Notes: a model not told the origin generated them from the sequence alone. A DNA stretch of 64,000 bases from Stratiformator vulcanicus (GCF_007744515.1 NZ_CP036268.1:1445640-1509639), one strand, 5' to 3'; counted from the stretch's first letter, positions 17,489 through 28,447 are shown. Program-made: numbers and translations.

Positions 17489-19000
17489 TCATTCGTCCCA
17501 GTCGAGCGCCCGCCTGACCGCTTCTCGCCAGCGCTCGTATCGCCCGTCGGAGTCGGACCGAGGCTGCGTTGGGCGAAACTCGCGATCGAGCGCCCAGTTC
17601 GCTTCGATCTCGCTCAGGTCGTCCCAGACACCGGTTGCCAGTCCTGCGAGGTACGCTGCACCGAGGGCGGTTGTCTCTCGCACGACCGGTCGATGCACCG
17701 GCACGCCGAGCAGGTCGGATTGAAATTGCATCAGCAGATCATTCGCCGAGGCTCCGCCGTCGACCCGCAATTCCTTAAGTGTCACGCCTGAGTCGGCGGT
17801 CATGGCATCGAGCACGTCGCGGGTCTGAAAGGCCATTGATTCGAGAGCCGCACGGGCCAGATGCGCCTTCGTCGTGCCGCGGGTCAGCCCGACGATCGTG
17901 CCCCGTCCTCCGGGGTTCCAATAGGGAGCCCCCAGACCAACGAACGCGGGCACAAAATAGACGCCATCGCTATCGGTGACCTGATCGGCGAGCTGTTCGA
18001 TTTCACTGGAATGCTCGATGAAACCCATCTGATCGCGCAGCCATTGCACGACGGCTCCGGCGACAAGGACCGACCCTTCGAGGCAGTAGGTGACCTCCTC
18101 GCCGATCTTCCAACCGACCGTCGTCAGCAGCTTTTGCTCGGAGACCACCGGTTTCGTGCCGGTATTCATGAGCAAAAAACATCCGGTGCCGTAGGTGTTC
18201 TTGGCGGTGCCGGGTTGGAAGCACGCTTGCCCGAACGTGGCGGCCTGCTGGTCTCCGGCGATGCCCGCAATCGGCAATTTCACGCCCAGCACCGTCGGAT
18301 CGGTTTCACCCACGATTCCGCTCGAGGGCACGATCTCCGGCAGCATTGCCCGCGGGACGTTGAGGATACCGAGCAGTTCGTCGTCCCAGTCGAGCGTCTC
18401 CAGATTGAACAGCAGCGTCCGACTGGCGTTGCTGACGTCGGTCGCGTGGACCTTCCCGCCGGTCAGCCGCCACAGCAGAAACGAATCAACCGTGCCGAAC
18501 AGAATCTCGCCGCGTTCCGCGCGAGCGCGCAATCCGTCGATCGTGTCGAGCAGATAGGCGATCTTCGTCCCGGAGAAATACGGATCGAGCAGCAACCCGG
18601 TCTTCCGGGTGAACGTCGCTTCGTGTCCGTCCTCGCGCAGCTTCTTGCAGAATTCGGTGGTGATTCGACTCTGCCAGACGATGGCATTCGCCACCGCTTT
18701 CCCGGTTGCGCGGTCCCACAGGACGGTTGTTTCGCGCTGATTGGTGATCCCGAGCGCCGCAACGGGACGATTTTCCGCATCGGCTTTCGACAACGCCGCT
18801 TTAGCCGTGGTGATCTGCGAATCCCAGATGGCCTCCGGATCGTGCTCGACATGCCCCGGCTGCGGGTAAAGCTGTTCGAACTCCTGCTGACTCGACGCCA
18901 CGGCTCGACCATCGCGCCCGAATAAAATCGCCCGGCTGGAAGTCGTGCCCTGATCGAGGGCGAGGACACAGGTTTGTGAGGAACTTTGGGTGCTCGGCAT
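17489..19000 (-). CDS. glpK: Glycerol kinase
   Basis: 503 residues, the family's usual length. It phosphorylates glycerol to sn-glycerol 3-phosphate using ATP. The ATP-binding start is [14 protein letters not shown]; the second phosphate motif is [30 protein letters not shown] and [15 protein letters not shown] are both typical. Further FGGY-family marks are [18 protein letters not shown] and [17 protein letters not shown]. The gene is alone; no glpF or glpD is adjacent. It converges on the FecR/LamG gene 41 bases away. Confidence 0.97.
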   Translation of the reverse strand: MPSTQSSSQTCVLALDQGTTSSRAILFGRDGRAVASSQQEFEQLYPQPGHVEHDPEAIWDSQITTAKAALSKADAENRPVAALGITNQRETTVLWDRATGKAVANAIVWQSRITTEFCKKLREDGHEATFTRKTGLLLDPYFSGTKIAYLLDTIDGLRARAERGEILFGTVDSFLLWRLTGGKVHATDVSNASRTLLFNLETLDWDDELLGILNVPRAMLPEIVPSSGIVGETDPTVLGVKLPIAGIAGDQQAATFGQACFQPGTAKNTYGTGCFLLMNTGTKPVVSEQKLLTTVGWKIGEEVTYCLEGSVLVAGAVVQWLRDQMGFIEHSSEIEQLADQVTDSDGVYFVPAFVGLGAPYWNPGGRGTIVGLTRGTTKAHLARAALESMAFQTRDVLDAMTADSGVTLKELRVDGGASANDLLMQFQSDLLGVPVHRPVVRETTALGAAYLAGLATGVWDDLSEIEANWALDREFRPTQPRSDSDGRYERWREAVRRALDWDE

Positions 19001-19103
19001 TGCTGATCTCCGAAATAGCGACCGGTTGCGAGAAGTCGAACGCCCCGGCTAGGCTCAGCAGACTTTGATATGTGTCAATCCGCAAGGAAACAGGACGTTA
19101 CCA

Positions 19104-20633
19104 ATGCACAGATTGATTGCCAGATACCTCGCCCTTACAGCATTTTGTTTTTCCACTTCGCTTGTTCACGCGGCCGAACCTCCGTGGGTCAATCCGGCTT
19201 ACGGGGTCATGGTCGGCGAGGTGACTTCAAATTCGGCCATTGTTCAGGCCCAACTGACTGCAGGGCGATTTATTGGGCGGGGTTCATTAACAGATGGGGC
19301 CGGCCGATTCACATTGTATGAACGCCGTGGACAATTTGACCTCAAGAAAACCGCCGAGTCTGGCGTCCTAAAGGTCACGAAAGCAGACGACGGCTCAATA
19401 ACGAAGCACATCTTCCGTGGCCTTCGCCCGAGTACGCAATATGTGGTCGCGTTCTCGTGCGCTGGAACGGTCAAGACTCTTCTCATGCCCGATCTGCACA
19501 ATACACCCGGGTCCGCTTCATCTCGATTTAAGACATTGCCTGAGTCGACAGAGAAGGCAGCGTCCAGCTTCGTTGTCGTCACCGGCATGAACTACGCCAA
19601 GTTCCACGGCGATCCAACACTCAATATCGCCGAGCAGAAAAAACTCAACGCCGGACAACTCGGCGGACCATATACCGGATCGGACAAACGCAAAGGCTAC
19701 CCGGCCCTTGAAACCATTAAGAACTTAAAACCCGACTTCTTCGTCGGCACAGGCGATAATGTGTACTACGACACGCCGACAAAGCCGCGCGCAAAAACTA
19801 AAGAAGAGATGCGGGCCAAGTGGCATCAGCAGTTCGCACAGCCGCGGTATCGGGGACTCTTCGCGAGCGTCCCCACCTATTGGGAAGTTGATGACCACGA
19901 CTATCGCTATAATGACAGTGATAACACCGGCAGTAAGGAGCCGTCACCGGAACTCGGGAAAGAAGTGCTGCTGGAGCAACTGCCGATCGTGCCCGATGAC
20001 GACCCCGATGCGAAGACCTACCGCACGCATCGCGTCGGGAAAGACCTGCAAATTTGGCTGACGGAGAACCGTTTCTACCGTTCCCCCAACAAGATGCCCG
20101 ACGGCCCGGAGAAAACAATCTGGGGCCAAGAGCAACAAGAGTGGTTGAAGAAGACCCTCGCCGAGAGCGACGCCACGTTTAAGATTTTAATCTCGCCGAC
20201 GCCGATGATTGGGCCGGATGACGCTTACAAGACCGACAATCACACCAATCCAGGCGGCTTTCGCCATGAACGCGATCAGTTCTTCGGCTGGCTAATGAAG
20301 GAAGGGCTGCTCGACCGCAATTTCTATATTGTCTGCGGCGACCGCCACTGGCAGTATCACTCGGTCCATCCTAGTGGCGTCGAGGAGTTTTCCTGCGGCG
20401 CACTGGTCGACGCGAATGCGCGGCTCGGACGTAAACCCGGCGACCCGAAGTCGACCGACCCCGAGGGACTCATCGAACAGCCCTACTATCAGACCCCGGC
20501 CTCAGGCGGCTTCCTCAACGTCCGCGTCGAACCGGCCGAAGAAGACACTCCGGCCAAACTTCACTTCGTCTTCCTCGACGAACATGGCAAGGAACTCTAC
20601 CGCGAAACGAAGACACCCGGGACAAAGAATTAA
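19104..20633 (+). CDS. Exported PhoD-like metallophosphatase
   Basis: 509 residues from the ATG at 19104, chosen because it opens a signal peptide ([19 protein letters not shown], cleavage near VHA-AE). [21 protein letters not shown] matches the fibronectin-like N-terminal domain of PhoD enzymes. The metal site motifs are [16 protein letters not shown] and GDRHWQYHS, and [11 protein letters not shown] is the substrate loop. PhoD enzymes are secreted phosphodiesterases/phosphomonoesterases using Ca or Fe. A sulfatase follows 42 bases downstream on the same strand, so the pair may work together on phosphorylated and sulfated polymers; that is inference. Confidence 0.9.
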   Translation: MHRLIARYLALTAFCFSTSLVHAAEPPWVNPAYGVMVGEVTSNSAIVQAQLTAGRFIGRGSLTDGAGRFTLYERRGQFDLKKTAESGVLKVTKADDGSITKHIFRGLRPSTQYVVAFSCAGTVKTLLMPDLHNTPGSASSRFKTLPESTEKAASSFVVVTGMNYAKFHGDPTLNIAEQKKLNAGQLGGPYTGSDKRKGYPALETIKNLKPDFFVGTGDNVYYDTPTKPRAKTKEEMRAKWHQQFAQPRYRGLFASVPTYWEVDDHDYRYNDSDNTGSKEPSPELGKEVLLEQLPIVPDDDPDAKTYRTHRVGKDLQIWLTENRFYRSPNKMPDGPEKTIWGQEQQEWLKKTLAESDATFKILISPTPMIGPDDAYKTDNHTNPGGFRHERDQFFGWLMKEGLLDRNFYIVCGDRHWQYHSVHPSGVEEFSCGALVDANARLGRKPGDPKSTDPEGLIEQPYYQTPASGGFLNVRVEPAEEDTPAKLHFVFLDEHGKELYRETKTPGTKN

Positions 20634-20675
20634 ATTCAGAATTTTAATTAATATTGATCGTAGCCTTGGTTACCA

Positions 20676-22445
20676 ATGAATAAACCTTTAATTGCCGCCG
20701 TCGCGGTTTCTTGCCTGATCTGCAGCTTCGTCGCGGCGGCGGAACCGCCCGCGGACGACCGGCCAAACGTCGTCCTGATCATGACCGACGACCAGGGTTG
20801 GGGGGATCTCAGCGCGAGCGGTAATCAGAATCTGAAAACGCCCCATATTGATTCTCTCAAGCGCGACGGCGTCAGTCTCGAGTACTTCTACGTCTGCCCG
20901 GTCTGCTCACCGACGCGGGCCGAACTGCTGACCGGCCGTTATCATCCGCGCGGCAACGTCTACGATACGTCCGAAGGTGCCGAGAGACTCGACCTTGACG
21001 AGCACACGCTCGGCGAGTCCTTTCAAGCGGCAGGCTATCGCTCCGGAGCGTTCGGCAAATGGCACAACGGATCTCAACCGCCCTATCATCCGAATGACCG
21101 CGGCTTCAACGAGTTCTACGGCTTTTGCTCGGGACATTGGGGACACTATTTCAGCCCGCCTCTTGAGCGGAACGGCAAAATGGTGCGGGGTGATGGGTAC
21201 GTGACCGACGACTTTACGTCCGAAGCGATTAAATTTATTGAAGACAACCGCGACCGCCCCTTCGTTTGCTATCTCCCCTACTGCACGCCGCACGCCCCGA
21301 TGCAGGTGCCGGACGAATACTTCGACCGTTTTAAGGATAAAAAACTCACGATGCGGCATCGCGATCCGCAGAAAGAGAAAGACCTTTTCACGAAGGCAGC
21401 GCTCGCGATGTGTGAAAACATCGATTTTAATGTCGGACGCGTCCTTAAAACGCTCGAGCAACTCGACCTCAGTGGCAACACGATCGTCGTCTACCTTTCG
21501 GACAATGGCCCGAACTCCTACCGTTGGAACGGCGGCATGAAAGGGAGGAAAGCGTCGACCGATGAAGGAGGCGTTCGGGTCCCACTCTTTATCCGATGGG
21601 ATGACCGGCTGCCCGCGGGCAGAAGCATTAATGAAATCGCCTCAGCCATTGACTTGTTCCCCACGTTGGCTGATCTCGCCGGAGTTGAAATCTTAGCAGA
21701 AAAGCCGCTCGATGGGGTTAGCCTTGCTCCCCTCTTGCGATCCGATCAACCCGATTGGCCGGAGCGTCTCGTCTACTCGCACTGGGCGGGAAAAGTCAGT
21801 GTGCGGAGTCAGCATTATCGGCTCGACGATCGCGGACGATTGTTCGACATGCGTAACGATTTCGGACAACGCAATAACATCGCTGATCAAGAGCCGGAGC
21901 AAGCAACACGCTTGAAAGTCGCCGCAGAAAAATGGCGGACGGAAGTGCTCACAGAAATTGATCGAACGCCCCGGCCCTTTACTGTCGGCTATCGCGACAC
22001 CACCTGGCTGCCCGCCCGCGATGCGACCCCGCACGGCCATGTCCGCAGAAGCAACCGCTGGCCGAACTCGTCTTACATGACTGATTGGACCTCTCCGAAG
22101 GACCGCATCGTATGGAACGTCGATGTGATTAATTCCGGAACCTACGAAGCCACTCTCTTTTACACGTGCCCGGAGTCCCAACTCGGCTCGGTCGTCACGC
22201 TGACTGATGGAAAATCTCGCACATCGGCCGAGGTGACCGAGGCTTTTGATCCGGCCTTAATTGGTCACAAAGAAGATCGGTTCCCTCGCAAAAATACCTA
22301 CCACAAAGACTTTCGGCCGCTTCGCATGGGCGAACTCAAACTCAGTCGCGGTGAGACCAAGCTCACGCTGCAAGCCGAGCAGGTGGCCAACACCAGTGTG
22401 ATGGATATGCGGTATCTGAAACTCGTCAAAAAACAAGCCGATTAG
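20676..22445 (+). CDS. Exported sulfatase (formylglycine-dependent, family S1)
   Basis: 589 residues with a signal peptide (MNKPLIAAVAVSCLICSFVAA). Metal ligands sit in IMTDDQGWGD (Asp38, Asp39). The active-site cysteine, to be converted to formylglycine, is Cys77 in CSPTR (77-81), followed by AELLTG as in the family. Later marks are FGKWHNG, FVCYLPYCTPHAPMQVP and YLSDNGPNSYRWNGGMKG. The last about 130 residues form an extra beta-rich domain outside the catalytic fold (DWTSPKDRIVWNVDVINSG, then YEATLFYTCP), resembling a carbohydrate-binding module. The substrate is unknown. It probably shares a transcript with the PhoD-like gene. Confidence 0.94.
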   Translation: MNKPLIAAVAVSCLICSFVAAAEPPADDRPNVVLIMTDDQGWGDLSASGNQNLKTPHIDSLKRDGVSLEYFYVCPVCSPTRAELLTGRYHPRGNVYDTSEGAERLDLDEHTLGESFQAAGYRSGAFGKWHNGSQPPYHPNDRGFNEFYGFCSGHWGHYFSPPLERNGKMVRGDGYVTDDFTSEAIKFIEDNRDRPFVCYLPYCTPHAPMQVPDEYFDRFKDKKLTMRHRDPQKEKDLFTKAALAMCENIDFNVGRVLKTLEQLDLSGNTIVVYLSDNGPNSYRWNGGMKGRKASTDEGGVRVPLFIRWDDRLPAGRSINEIASAIDLFPTLADLAGVEILAEKPLDGVSLAPLLRSDQPDWPERLVYSHWAGKVSVRSQHYRLDDRGRLFDMRNDFGQRNNIADQEPEQATRLKVAAEKWRTEVLTEIDRTPRPFTVGYRDTTWLPARDATPHGHVRRSNRWPNSSYMTDWTSPKDRIVWNVDVINSGTYEATLFYTCPESQLGSVVTLTDGKSRTSAEVTEAFDPALIGHKEDRFPRKNTYHKDFRPLRMGELKLSRGETKLTLQAEQVANTSVMDMRYLKLVKKQAD

Positions 22446-22472
22446 AAGTGGTTGCGAAGCATTTAATAGACA

Positions 22473-22497
22473 AGCCCGAGGCGCAAGCCGTCGGGAC
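22473..22497. repeat. Dispersed intergenic repeat, copy 1
   Basis: A 25-base unit, AGCCCGAGGCG...CCGTCGGGAC, whose reverse complement recurs at 37691-37715 with two mismatches. It lies between the 3' ends of two convergent genes. Each unit is a weak palindrome. Confidence 0.65.
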
Positions 22498-22570
22498 AAT
22501 CACTGGTTGATCGACCAGCCGCTCGCGCCTCTGGCTGGTATTAAGACCACATATATCAAAGCCGCCGCAT

Positions 22571-23848
22571 TTAGATGTGGTAAATCCCGGGCATCGGGAC
22601 GGGGTAGCGTCCCTGTTCGTCGGGGGCGATCGGAGGATCGGTCGACCAATCGACCGTATTCGGCACAAGTTGCTCCTCAGAGGCAAGGACATCTCGGATA
22701 GACAGTTCGCGACCTGTGTACGCCGCCATTCGCCCGAGAATCGCCGTCAGCGTGCTTTGGGCGCCGTATTCAATCTCATGATGCAATCGATTGTCACGAA
22801 TCGCTGCGAAGAGCGCGTCATGCTCCAATTGATACGCGTTCGCAACGCTCTTTACTCGCGACTTTTTTCCGTTAGTGAAGAAACGGCATTCTCTGTAGCG
22901 CACAGTTTCAAACGAGCCGTTAGTTCCTTGGCAAGCGGTTCCCACTTTCGTCCAGGTCGACGGATTGTGCCGACATTGGGAGATATAGTGCGTGCCGTCG
23001 GCGAATTCATAGTCGATGTTGAAGTGATCGTAAATCTGGCCGTACCTCGGTGCCGTCCGAACCTGTCGACCGCCCATACCACGTGCCCGTTCGGGGTAGG
23101 CCCCTTGAAACCAGCAGACCGCATCAATTTGATGGATGTGCTGCTCGACCAAATGATCCCCGGAGAGCCAAGTGTAGTAATACCAATTGCGCTGCTGGTA
23201 CTCGAGTTCGTTTCTGCATTGTTGACGGGTGCGGCGGGGTTCCCAGACGCCGAACGAATTGTAATAGGCTTTCCAGAAAAGCGGTCGACCGATAACGCCG
23301 TCGCGAAGCCTCTTTGCCGCTTCGATATAAGACGGGTGATGTCGTTGCTGAAAGCCGACGCCGATTCTTAGTTGATGCTTCTTGGCTTTCTGCGCGGCGG
23401 TCATAACCCGCTTAATTCCGAAGATGTCGGTTGCGACCGGTTTCTCCATAAAGATATGTTTCTTCGCGGCGACGGCTTTCTCGAAGTGCTCGGGACGGAA
23501 ACCTGGCGGGGTCGTCAGCAGCACGACGTCGACGTCGCATTCGAGAACGCGGTCGATTCCGTCGAAGCCCGAAAACTGTCGTTCCGGCGGCACGTCGAAC
23601 CGCTCCGGACGGGTAGCCATCCTCGCCCCGAGGTGCTTTACCGCTGAGTTCAAACGATCCTCAAACAGGTCCGCCATCGCAACCAGTTGAACCGGGCCCT
23701 CGGTATTAAGCGCCTGCAGTGCTGCGCCACTGCCACGTCCTCCGCAACCAACCAGTCCGACCCGAATCAAGTCGCTCCCGTCAATGTGTCCCGCATCGGT
23801 CGGCTCCGGGATCGATTCATCATTCTTGGCATTAAGTTCCGACTCCAT
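22571..23848 (-). CDS. Gfo/Idh/MocA family oxidoreductase
   Basis: 425 residues. The NAD(P)-binding fold opens with VGLVGCGGRGSGAALQAL, and FMEKPVATD carries the EKP motif of the family. GVGFQQRHHPSYIEAAKRL and SGDHLVEQHIHQIDAVCWF carry the conserved C-terminal-domain histidines. These enzymes oxidise or reduce sugars, inositols and related polyols; the substrate is not clear here. No signal peptide is seen, although many planctomycete relatives have a Tat signal. It is transcribed towards the sulfatase, 126 bases from its end, and lies just downstream of the AraC gene on the same strand. Confidence 0.9.
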   Translation of the reverse strand: MESELNAKNDESIPEPTDAGHIDGSDLIRVGLVGCGGRGSGAALQALNTEGPVQLVAMADLFEDRLNSAVKHLGARMATRPERFDVPPERQFSGFDGIDRVLECDVDVVLLTTPPGFRPEHFEKAVAAKKHIFMEKPVATDIFGIKRVMTAAQKAKKHQLRIGVGFQQRHHPSYIEAAKRLRDGVIGRPLFWKAYYNSFGVWEPRRTRQQCRNELEYQQRNWYYYTWLSGDHLVEQHIHQIDAVCWFQGAYPERARGMGGRQVRTAPRYGQIYDHFNIDYEFADGTHYISQCRHNPSTWTKVGTACQGTNGSFETVRYRECRFFTNGKKSRVKSVANAYQLEHDALFAAIRDNRLHHEIEYGAQSTLTAILGRMAAYTGRELSIRDVLASEEQLVPNTVDWSTDPPIAPDEQGRYPVPMPGIYHI

Positions 23849-23899
23849 GAACGACGGCCTTCAAGAAAGGTGTTCGAATAAATTCTGCCTGCATGCCTC

Positions 23900-24802
23900 T
23901 TAAGTATTGGAGGTCTCTGTCGCTTCGGTATATCGGCGACGGTACTCGCGGGGCGTCATCCCTCTCGATTCTCGGAATCGACGATTAAAATATGAGACGT
24001 TGGCGAAACCCGCCTCGAGGCTGACGTCGAGAATGCTCATGTCCGAGTCCATCAGCAAGCGACACGCGAGGCCGATTCTTAATTCATTTAAATATTCGGT
24101 CAGTGTCTTTCCGGTCGACTGTTTAAAGAAGCGGCTAAACGCCGAAGGATTCATGCAGGCGTGACTTGCCAGCTCTTCGTGCGATAGGTTGGGATTGCGG
24201 AAATGCTGAGAGATATAATGACAGACCTTCTCGGTTCGCGTTTCAGAGGCGGAGGTCAGACTCGGCGCGAACCCTTGCGAAGAGAGCGGTTCGGCCGACG
24301 GGCAACTTGAAAGTTCTGAAAGCACTTCCAAGAGATGAATGAGTCTTAGAACCGGTGGTTCGATTGTCATTCTTGTCATCACGGCGCCAATCTGTTCCCC
24401 GACTTCGGCAGGAAACCACAACCCACGTCGCGCTGACGTAAGCATCATTGAAATGGCTTCGAACTCGGGCAGTTCGAAGAATTGTTCGCCGAGAAAGTCG
24501 GGGTGAAATTGAATGACGATTGCCGAGTGCCGATCGTATTTGCGACCGAGATATTGGTCGCTCTGCCATGTGTGAGGCAGATCGGAACCGATCAGCACGA
24601 GGTCATGGTCGCGGTAGCTGTCGATGTTATCGCCGACCAACCTCGTTCCGGTGCCGCGGTCGACGTAGGTCAGTTCAATTTCCGGATGGCGATGCCACCG
24701 CGACGGCAAATTCAGGCCGGTGCGATCGAAACAGCGAAACGACGACCCGATCGTCGGAATGAGTTTTTCAAATGTCGGTTTCACCATCACAGGCTGCCCC
24801 AT
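23900..24802 (-). CDS. AraC-family transcriptional regulator with cupin sensor domain
   Basis: 300 residues from the ATG at 24802; the frame continues to 24997 but the added residues are not protein-like. The N-terminal half is a cupin-type sensor (RWHRHPEIELTYVDRGTGT, then DLVLIGSDLPHTW). The C-terminal 100 residues hold both helix-turn-helix units (LSHEELASHACMNPSAFSRFF and SILDVSLEAGFANVSYFNRR) and end GMTPREYRRRYTE. Such regulators usually activate sugar-use genes when a ligand binds the cupin. The divergent ROK kinase operon and the downstream oxidoreductase are the likely targets. Confidence 0.92.
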   Translation of the reverse strand: MGQPVMVKPTFEKLIPTIGSSFRCFDRTGLNLPSRWHRHPEIELTYVDRGTGTRLVGDNIDSYRDHDLVLIGSDLPHTWQSDQYLGRKYDRHSAIVIQFHPDFLGEQFFELPEFEAISMMLTSARRGLWFPAEVGEQIGAVMTRMTIEPPVLRLIHLLEVLSELSSCPSAEPLSSQGFAPSLTSASETRTEKVCHYISQHFRNPNLSHEELASHACMNPSAFSRFFKQSTGKTLTEYLNELRIGLACRLLMDSDMSILDVSLEAGFANVSYFNRRFRESRGMTPREYRRRYTEATETSNT

Positions 24803-25192
24803 CGGGCCATGACGACGCGATCGTAAACTCGGTGCGGCGCATGGCAGCCGAGCCAATTCTTGAGACCCATCAAGTCTATCGAAACTCCGCACACATGGTA
24901 CTGGTGGGATACTATTTACTTGCAAAACAATAAGAGTGAGACACAGTTCTGCAATCACAGTGCAAGTTCGCGCAATGTCGTACCCTGGCCATTCCATCTG
25001 AAGAACAACCGATCGGCAAAGAAGATTGATCAGACTATTCAGTTTTCAGAGAATTCCGCAGATATGCACCCGGCATCAGCAACGCTTCCGTCCTCGCTGG
25101 CGCACATCGTGTATTAACATCAGCGAATCGGTGTTGAGATTTGTTCTGTTCACCGGGTACGATTAAAGTGTTCCGGCAACTATAGAGAGGAT
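24803..25192. other. Divergent regulatory region between araC-like and ROK genes
   Basis: 390 bases, more AT-rich than the flanking genes (24900-25080). It presumably holds the promoters of the AraC regulator and of the ROK gene and the regulator's binding sites. I could not define a clear pair of direct repeats by eye. Confidence 0.45.
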
Positions 25193-26212
25193 GTGATCGG
25201 CGTGTATTTGGGAATCGACATTGGCGGAACGGTCACGAAGCTGGGACTATTCTGCGGCGATCTTAATTTGATCGCGGAAGAAACCATCGAGACGGACTCG
25301 ATCCGCCACCCGGGCACAGCGTGCGATATTCTCGCTGATCGCGTTCAGCAATTCATGTGTTACGACGGTGCTTCGCCGAATCGACCGCTGGCTGTGGGAG
25401 TTGCTGCGCCGGGGGTGTTCGACAAGCAAACTGGACTTGTTAAGCAGGCTGCCAATCTGCCGCAGTGGGAGAACCGCAACCTTTACGCGGACCTGTCTCA
25501 CGTGATCGGTTCAACGGTCGTCCTTGTTAACGATGCAAGCGCTGCTGCTTTGGCTGAATTTCAACACCGTGAACTTAAAGAAACCAACTCGCTTGTCTTA
25601 TTAACGCTCGGCACCGGAATCGGTGGAGGCATCGTCATTGATGGCCGTCCCGTGACTGGCAGTCACGGCTGCGGCGCGGAGGTCGGTCACATGGTGATTG
25701 ATCATTCGGTGGGTGCTCGCTCCTGCGGCTGCGGTCGGGTTGGGCATCTTGAAGCCTACGCGGGGGCCCGCGGAGTCGTGAAACGTACCGATGATCAACT
25801 CGCCGCCGGCGAAGCATCAACTCTTCACGCCAGAACATTGCTGGAGCCACTCACGCCGAAAGTCATTGCGGAAGAAGCGGAGGCGGGCGATCCGCTTAGT
25901 CAATTGATTATCAAACAAACGGCATTCTATCTCGGCGTCGGCATCTCCCAGATCTGTCATGTTATTGACCCCGATCATGTCGTGCTCGGCGGGGGAATGA
26001 ATTTCGGCGGGACGAAGACGGAACTGGGCCGCAGTTTTCTGAACGATATTCGGCAAACGCTTCGTCAGTTTTCGCTCGACCAAATTGCCGAATCGACAGA
26101 AGTTGAATTCTCTGCGTTAGGCAACGCCGCCGGTGTTCGCGGGGCGGCGATCTTCGCCAGAAGTTATGTGAATATTGGGACTCCCGACGGATCGTGCGTA
26201 TTGACTCCGTAA
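25193..26212 (+). CDS. ROK-family sugar kinase (glucokinase or N-acetylhexosamine kinase)
   Basis: 339 residues starting with GTG, preceded by AGAGAGG. The phosphate-binding loop is GIDIGGTVTKLGLF, and LTLGTGIGGGIVIDG is the second. The ROK signature GAEVGHMVIDHSVG is followed by the zinc site CGCGRVGHLEAYAG, where the usual third Cys (G-C-x-E) is His, which can still bind zinc. Catalytic Asp lies in LVNDASAAALAEF. It phosphorylates a hexose or amino sugar; the neighbouring NagB-like gene favours an amino sugar, by context only. Confidence 0.88.
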   Translation: MIGVYLGIDIGGTVTKLGLFCGDLNLIAEETIETDSIRHPGTACDILADRVQQFMCYDGASPNRPLAVGVAAPGVFDKQTGLVKQAANLPQWENRNLYADLSHVIGSTVVLVNDASAAALAEFQHRELKETNSLVLLTLGTGIGGGIVIDGRPVTGSHGCGAEVGHMVIDHSVGARSCGCGRVGHLEAYAGARGVVKRTDDQLAAGEASTLHARTLLEPLTPKVIAEEAEAGDPLSQLIIKQTAFYLGVGISQICHVIDPDHVVLGGGMNFGGTKTELGRSFLNDIRQTLRQFSLDQIAESTEVEFSALGNAAGVRGAAIFARSYVNIGTPDGSCVLTP

Positions 26213-26308
26213 GTGAGAAATCTGTGCGCGCGGTATTCTCTTTGCTATTAAGATGAAATCATTCGTGGCTTTGAGTTGTTTCATCAGGCAGGGCACTTTT
26301 GCGCGCTA

Positions 26309-27331
26309 CTACCATTTTAAGATGACCTTACCGCTTTGCCCGGAATTCATTAGTTTGAACGCCTGCTCGTATTCGGTGTAGTCGAGTCGGTGGGTGATGA
26401 CCGGGGAAATATTGAGCCCGCCCTGAAGCATTACGGTCATGGCGTACCACGTCTCGTACATTTCTCGGCCGTAAATACCCTTAATCGTGAGCATGTTAAA
26501 CACGACTTCATTCCAGTCGATCGCGATTTCTTCAGAGGGAATACCGAGCATCGCGATTTTGCCGCCGTGACAGGTGTTCGCCAGCATTTCCCGGAAGGCG
26601 GACGGATTGCCTGACATCTCCAGTCCGACGTCGAACCCCTCTTTCATGCCCAGTTCGGTTTGGATATCGGCAATTCGTTCCTGCTTCACATTAATCGTTC
26701 GCGTGGCCCCCATTCGTTGGGCCAACTCGAGCCGCCAATCATTCACATCGGTGACGACCACGTACCGCGCCCCGGCGTATCGCACGACTGCGGCCGCCAT
26801 GCAGCCGATCGGTCCGGCACCCGTAATTAAGACGTCTTCGCCCAGCACCGGAAACGATAGCGCCGTGTGGACCGCATTCCCGAACGGATCGAAGATTGAC
26901 GCAACATCGCGGTCGATATCGTCCGCATGATGCCAGACATTTGACATAGGTAGCGAGACGTACTCCGCGAACGCCCCCGGCCGGTTGACTCCGACTCCCT
27001 CAGTATGAGCGCAAAGATGACGTCGCCCGGCAAGGCAGTTGCGGCAGCGCCCGCAGACGACGTGGCCCTCACCGCTGACGACTTCCCCGGGGTGAAAGTC
27101 ATTCACGTTCGAACCAACTTCGACGACATCGCCGACGAATTCGTGACCCACGACCATTGGGACCGGAATCGTTTTTTTTGCCCAATCGTCCCAATTGTAA
27201 ATATGAAGATCAGTCCCGCATACACCGGTGCGATCGACCTTAATCAGGACGTCGTTAATACCGATTTTCGGTTCGGGGACGTCTTCGAGCCAAAGCCCCG
27301 GCTCGGCATGTTTTTTAACAAGTGCTTTCAT
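26309..27331 (-). CDS. tdh: L-threonine 3-dehydrogenase or close zinc alcohol dehydrogenase
   Basis: 340 residues, nearly the length of E. coli Tdh (341), and colinear with it. The catalytic zinc ligands are Cys38 ([10 protein letters not shown]), His63 and Glu64 (GHEFVG). The structural zinc is bound by Cys93, Cys96, Cys99 and Cys107. [21 protein letters not shown] and the fold [14 protein letters not shown] also match. Tdh oxidises threonine to 2-amino-3-ketobutyrate. Kbl, the usual next enzyme, is not in the window; the gene sits between amino-sugar genes, so a related sugar-alcohol substrate is possible. An oxidoreductase gene precedes it on the same strand by 30 bases. Confidence 0.85.
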   Translation of the reverse strand: MKALVKKHAEPGLWLEDVPEPKIGINDVLIKVDRTGVCGTDLHIYNWDDWAKKTIPVPMVVGHEFVGDVVEVGSNVNDFHPGEVVSGEGHVVCGRCRNCLAGRRHLCAHTEGVGVNRPGAFAEYVSLPMSNVWHHADDIDRDVASIFDPFGNAVHTALSFPVLGEDVLITGAGPIGCMAAAVVRYAGARYVVVTDVNDWRLELAQRMGATRTINVKQERIADIQTELGMKEGFDVGLEMSGNPSAFREMLANTCHGGKIAMLGIPSEEIAIDWNEVVFNMLTIKGIYGREMYETWYAMTVMLQGGLNISPVITHRLDYTEYEQAFKLMNSGQSGKVILKW

Positions 27332-27361
27332 CTTTGTCCGGCAACTCTGTGCGGCTCGACA

Positions 27362-28447
27362 TTATGACTGTAAATCAACTGTTCGCCCTTCGCGAAATGA
27401 GCGATCGGCTGCTTCGACGATCCGCATGGAATTGACCGCGTCGGCGAGGTGATCCGAAAGGTCGACATTGTTCTGGATCGCATCCACGAGAAACTGCTGT
27501 TCGCGGCGGCAAAGTTCATCGTGATCCGGTTCGTCTTCAATCTGCAAAATTTCATCCGGTGATGCAAAACTACCATCGTCTCTTAAGTCCGCTTGGTGGA
27601 TCAGCAATGCCTCGGTCTGCGTGTGGGAGTCGACATCGGCACTACTTCCGACATCAGCCGCCTTCGTTGCGTTAATCGAGACAGAGCCGCGCGGTCCGAC
27701 CACGTCTTTAACGAAAAAGGCTGTTTCACTCATCATCGGCCCCCAGCCCGCTTCGTACCAGCCGACGGAGCCATCATCGAAGGTGACCTGCAAGTGGCCG
27801 TAGTTGATTTTTCCTGCCGGCAACTCCTCAGTCAGGCGGGCTCCAATGCCTGAGACCCGCACCGGTTTCGCGCCGGTCATCTGGCACATCACGTCGACGT
27901 AATGCACGCCGCAATCGACGATCGGCGAGACGGACGACATTAAATTCTTGTGCGTTTCCCAGTTCGAGCCGCTCGATTGCTGGTTCAAGTTCATCCGCAT
28001 TACGAGCGGCTTGCCGAGCGTTTTTGCGACTTCAATAAATTGCCGCCATGCCGGATTGTGCCGGAGGATATATCCGACGACCATCTTAAGGCCGCGGTCC
28101 TGAGCGAGATCGACCAACGCGACAGCTTGCTCGACCGACTCGGCCAGCGGCTTCTCGACGAAGACGTGACAACCGGCCTCCAACGCCGCTTTCGCGTAGT
28201 CGAAATGGGTTTCGGTGTAGCTGGAGATCGACACAATATCCGGGTTCGTCGTAGCGAGCGCCTCTTTGAAGGAATCGAAGCCCGGGATCGATTCGTTGAG
28301 CTCAGAGAGTAATCCCTCTCGCGATTCGGCCGAGCGTGTGCACAGCCCGACGATCTGACAATTATCAAGCGCGTGATACGCCAAGGCATGCGATCGCCCC
28401 ATGTGCCCGGCGCCGACGCATAAGACTCGAAAGTTCCCGTCCGCCAT
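27362..28447 (-). CDS. Gfo/Idh/MocA family oxidoreductase
   Basis: 361 residues. FRVLCVGAGHMGRSHALAYHAL is the NAD(P) loop, FVEKPLAESVEQAVALVDLA the EKP motif, and PIVDCGVHYVDVMCQMTG the conserved His-containing helix of the C-terminal domain. It probably forms an operon with the Tdh-like gene downstream (30-base gap) and the NagB/PIG-L gene upstream. It is only distantly similar to the other Gfo/Idh protein of the window. Confidence 0.9.
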   Translation of the reverse strand: MADGNFRVLCVGAGHMGRSHALAYHALDNCQIVGLCTRSAESREGLLSELNESIPGFDSFKEALATTNPDIVSISSYTETHFDYAKAALEAGCHVFVEKPLAESVEQAVALVDLAQDRGLKMVVGYILRHNPAWRQFIEVAKTLGKPLVMRMNLNQQSSGSNWETHKNLMSSVSPIVDCGVHYVDVMCQMTGAKPVRVSGIGARLTEELPAGKINYGHLQVTFDDGSVGWYEAGWGPMMSETAFFVKDVVGPRGSVSINATKAADVGSSADVDSHTQTEALLIHQADLRDDGSFASPDEILQIEDEPDHDELCRREQQFLVDAIQNNVDLSDHLADAVNSMRIVEAADRSFREGRTVDLQS

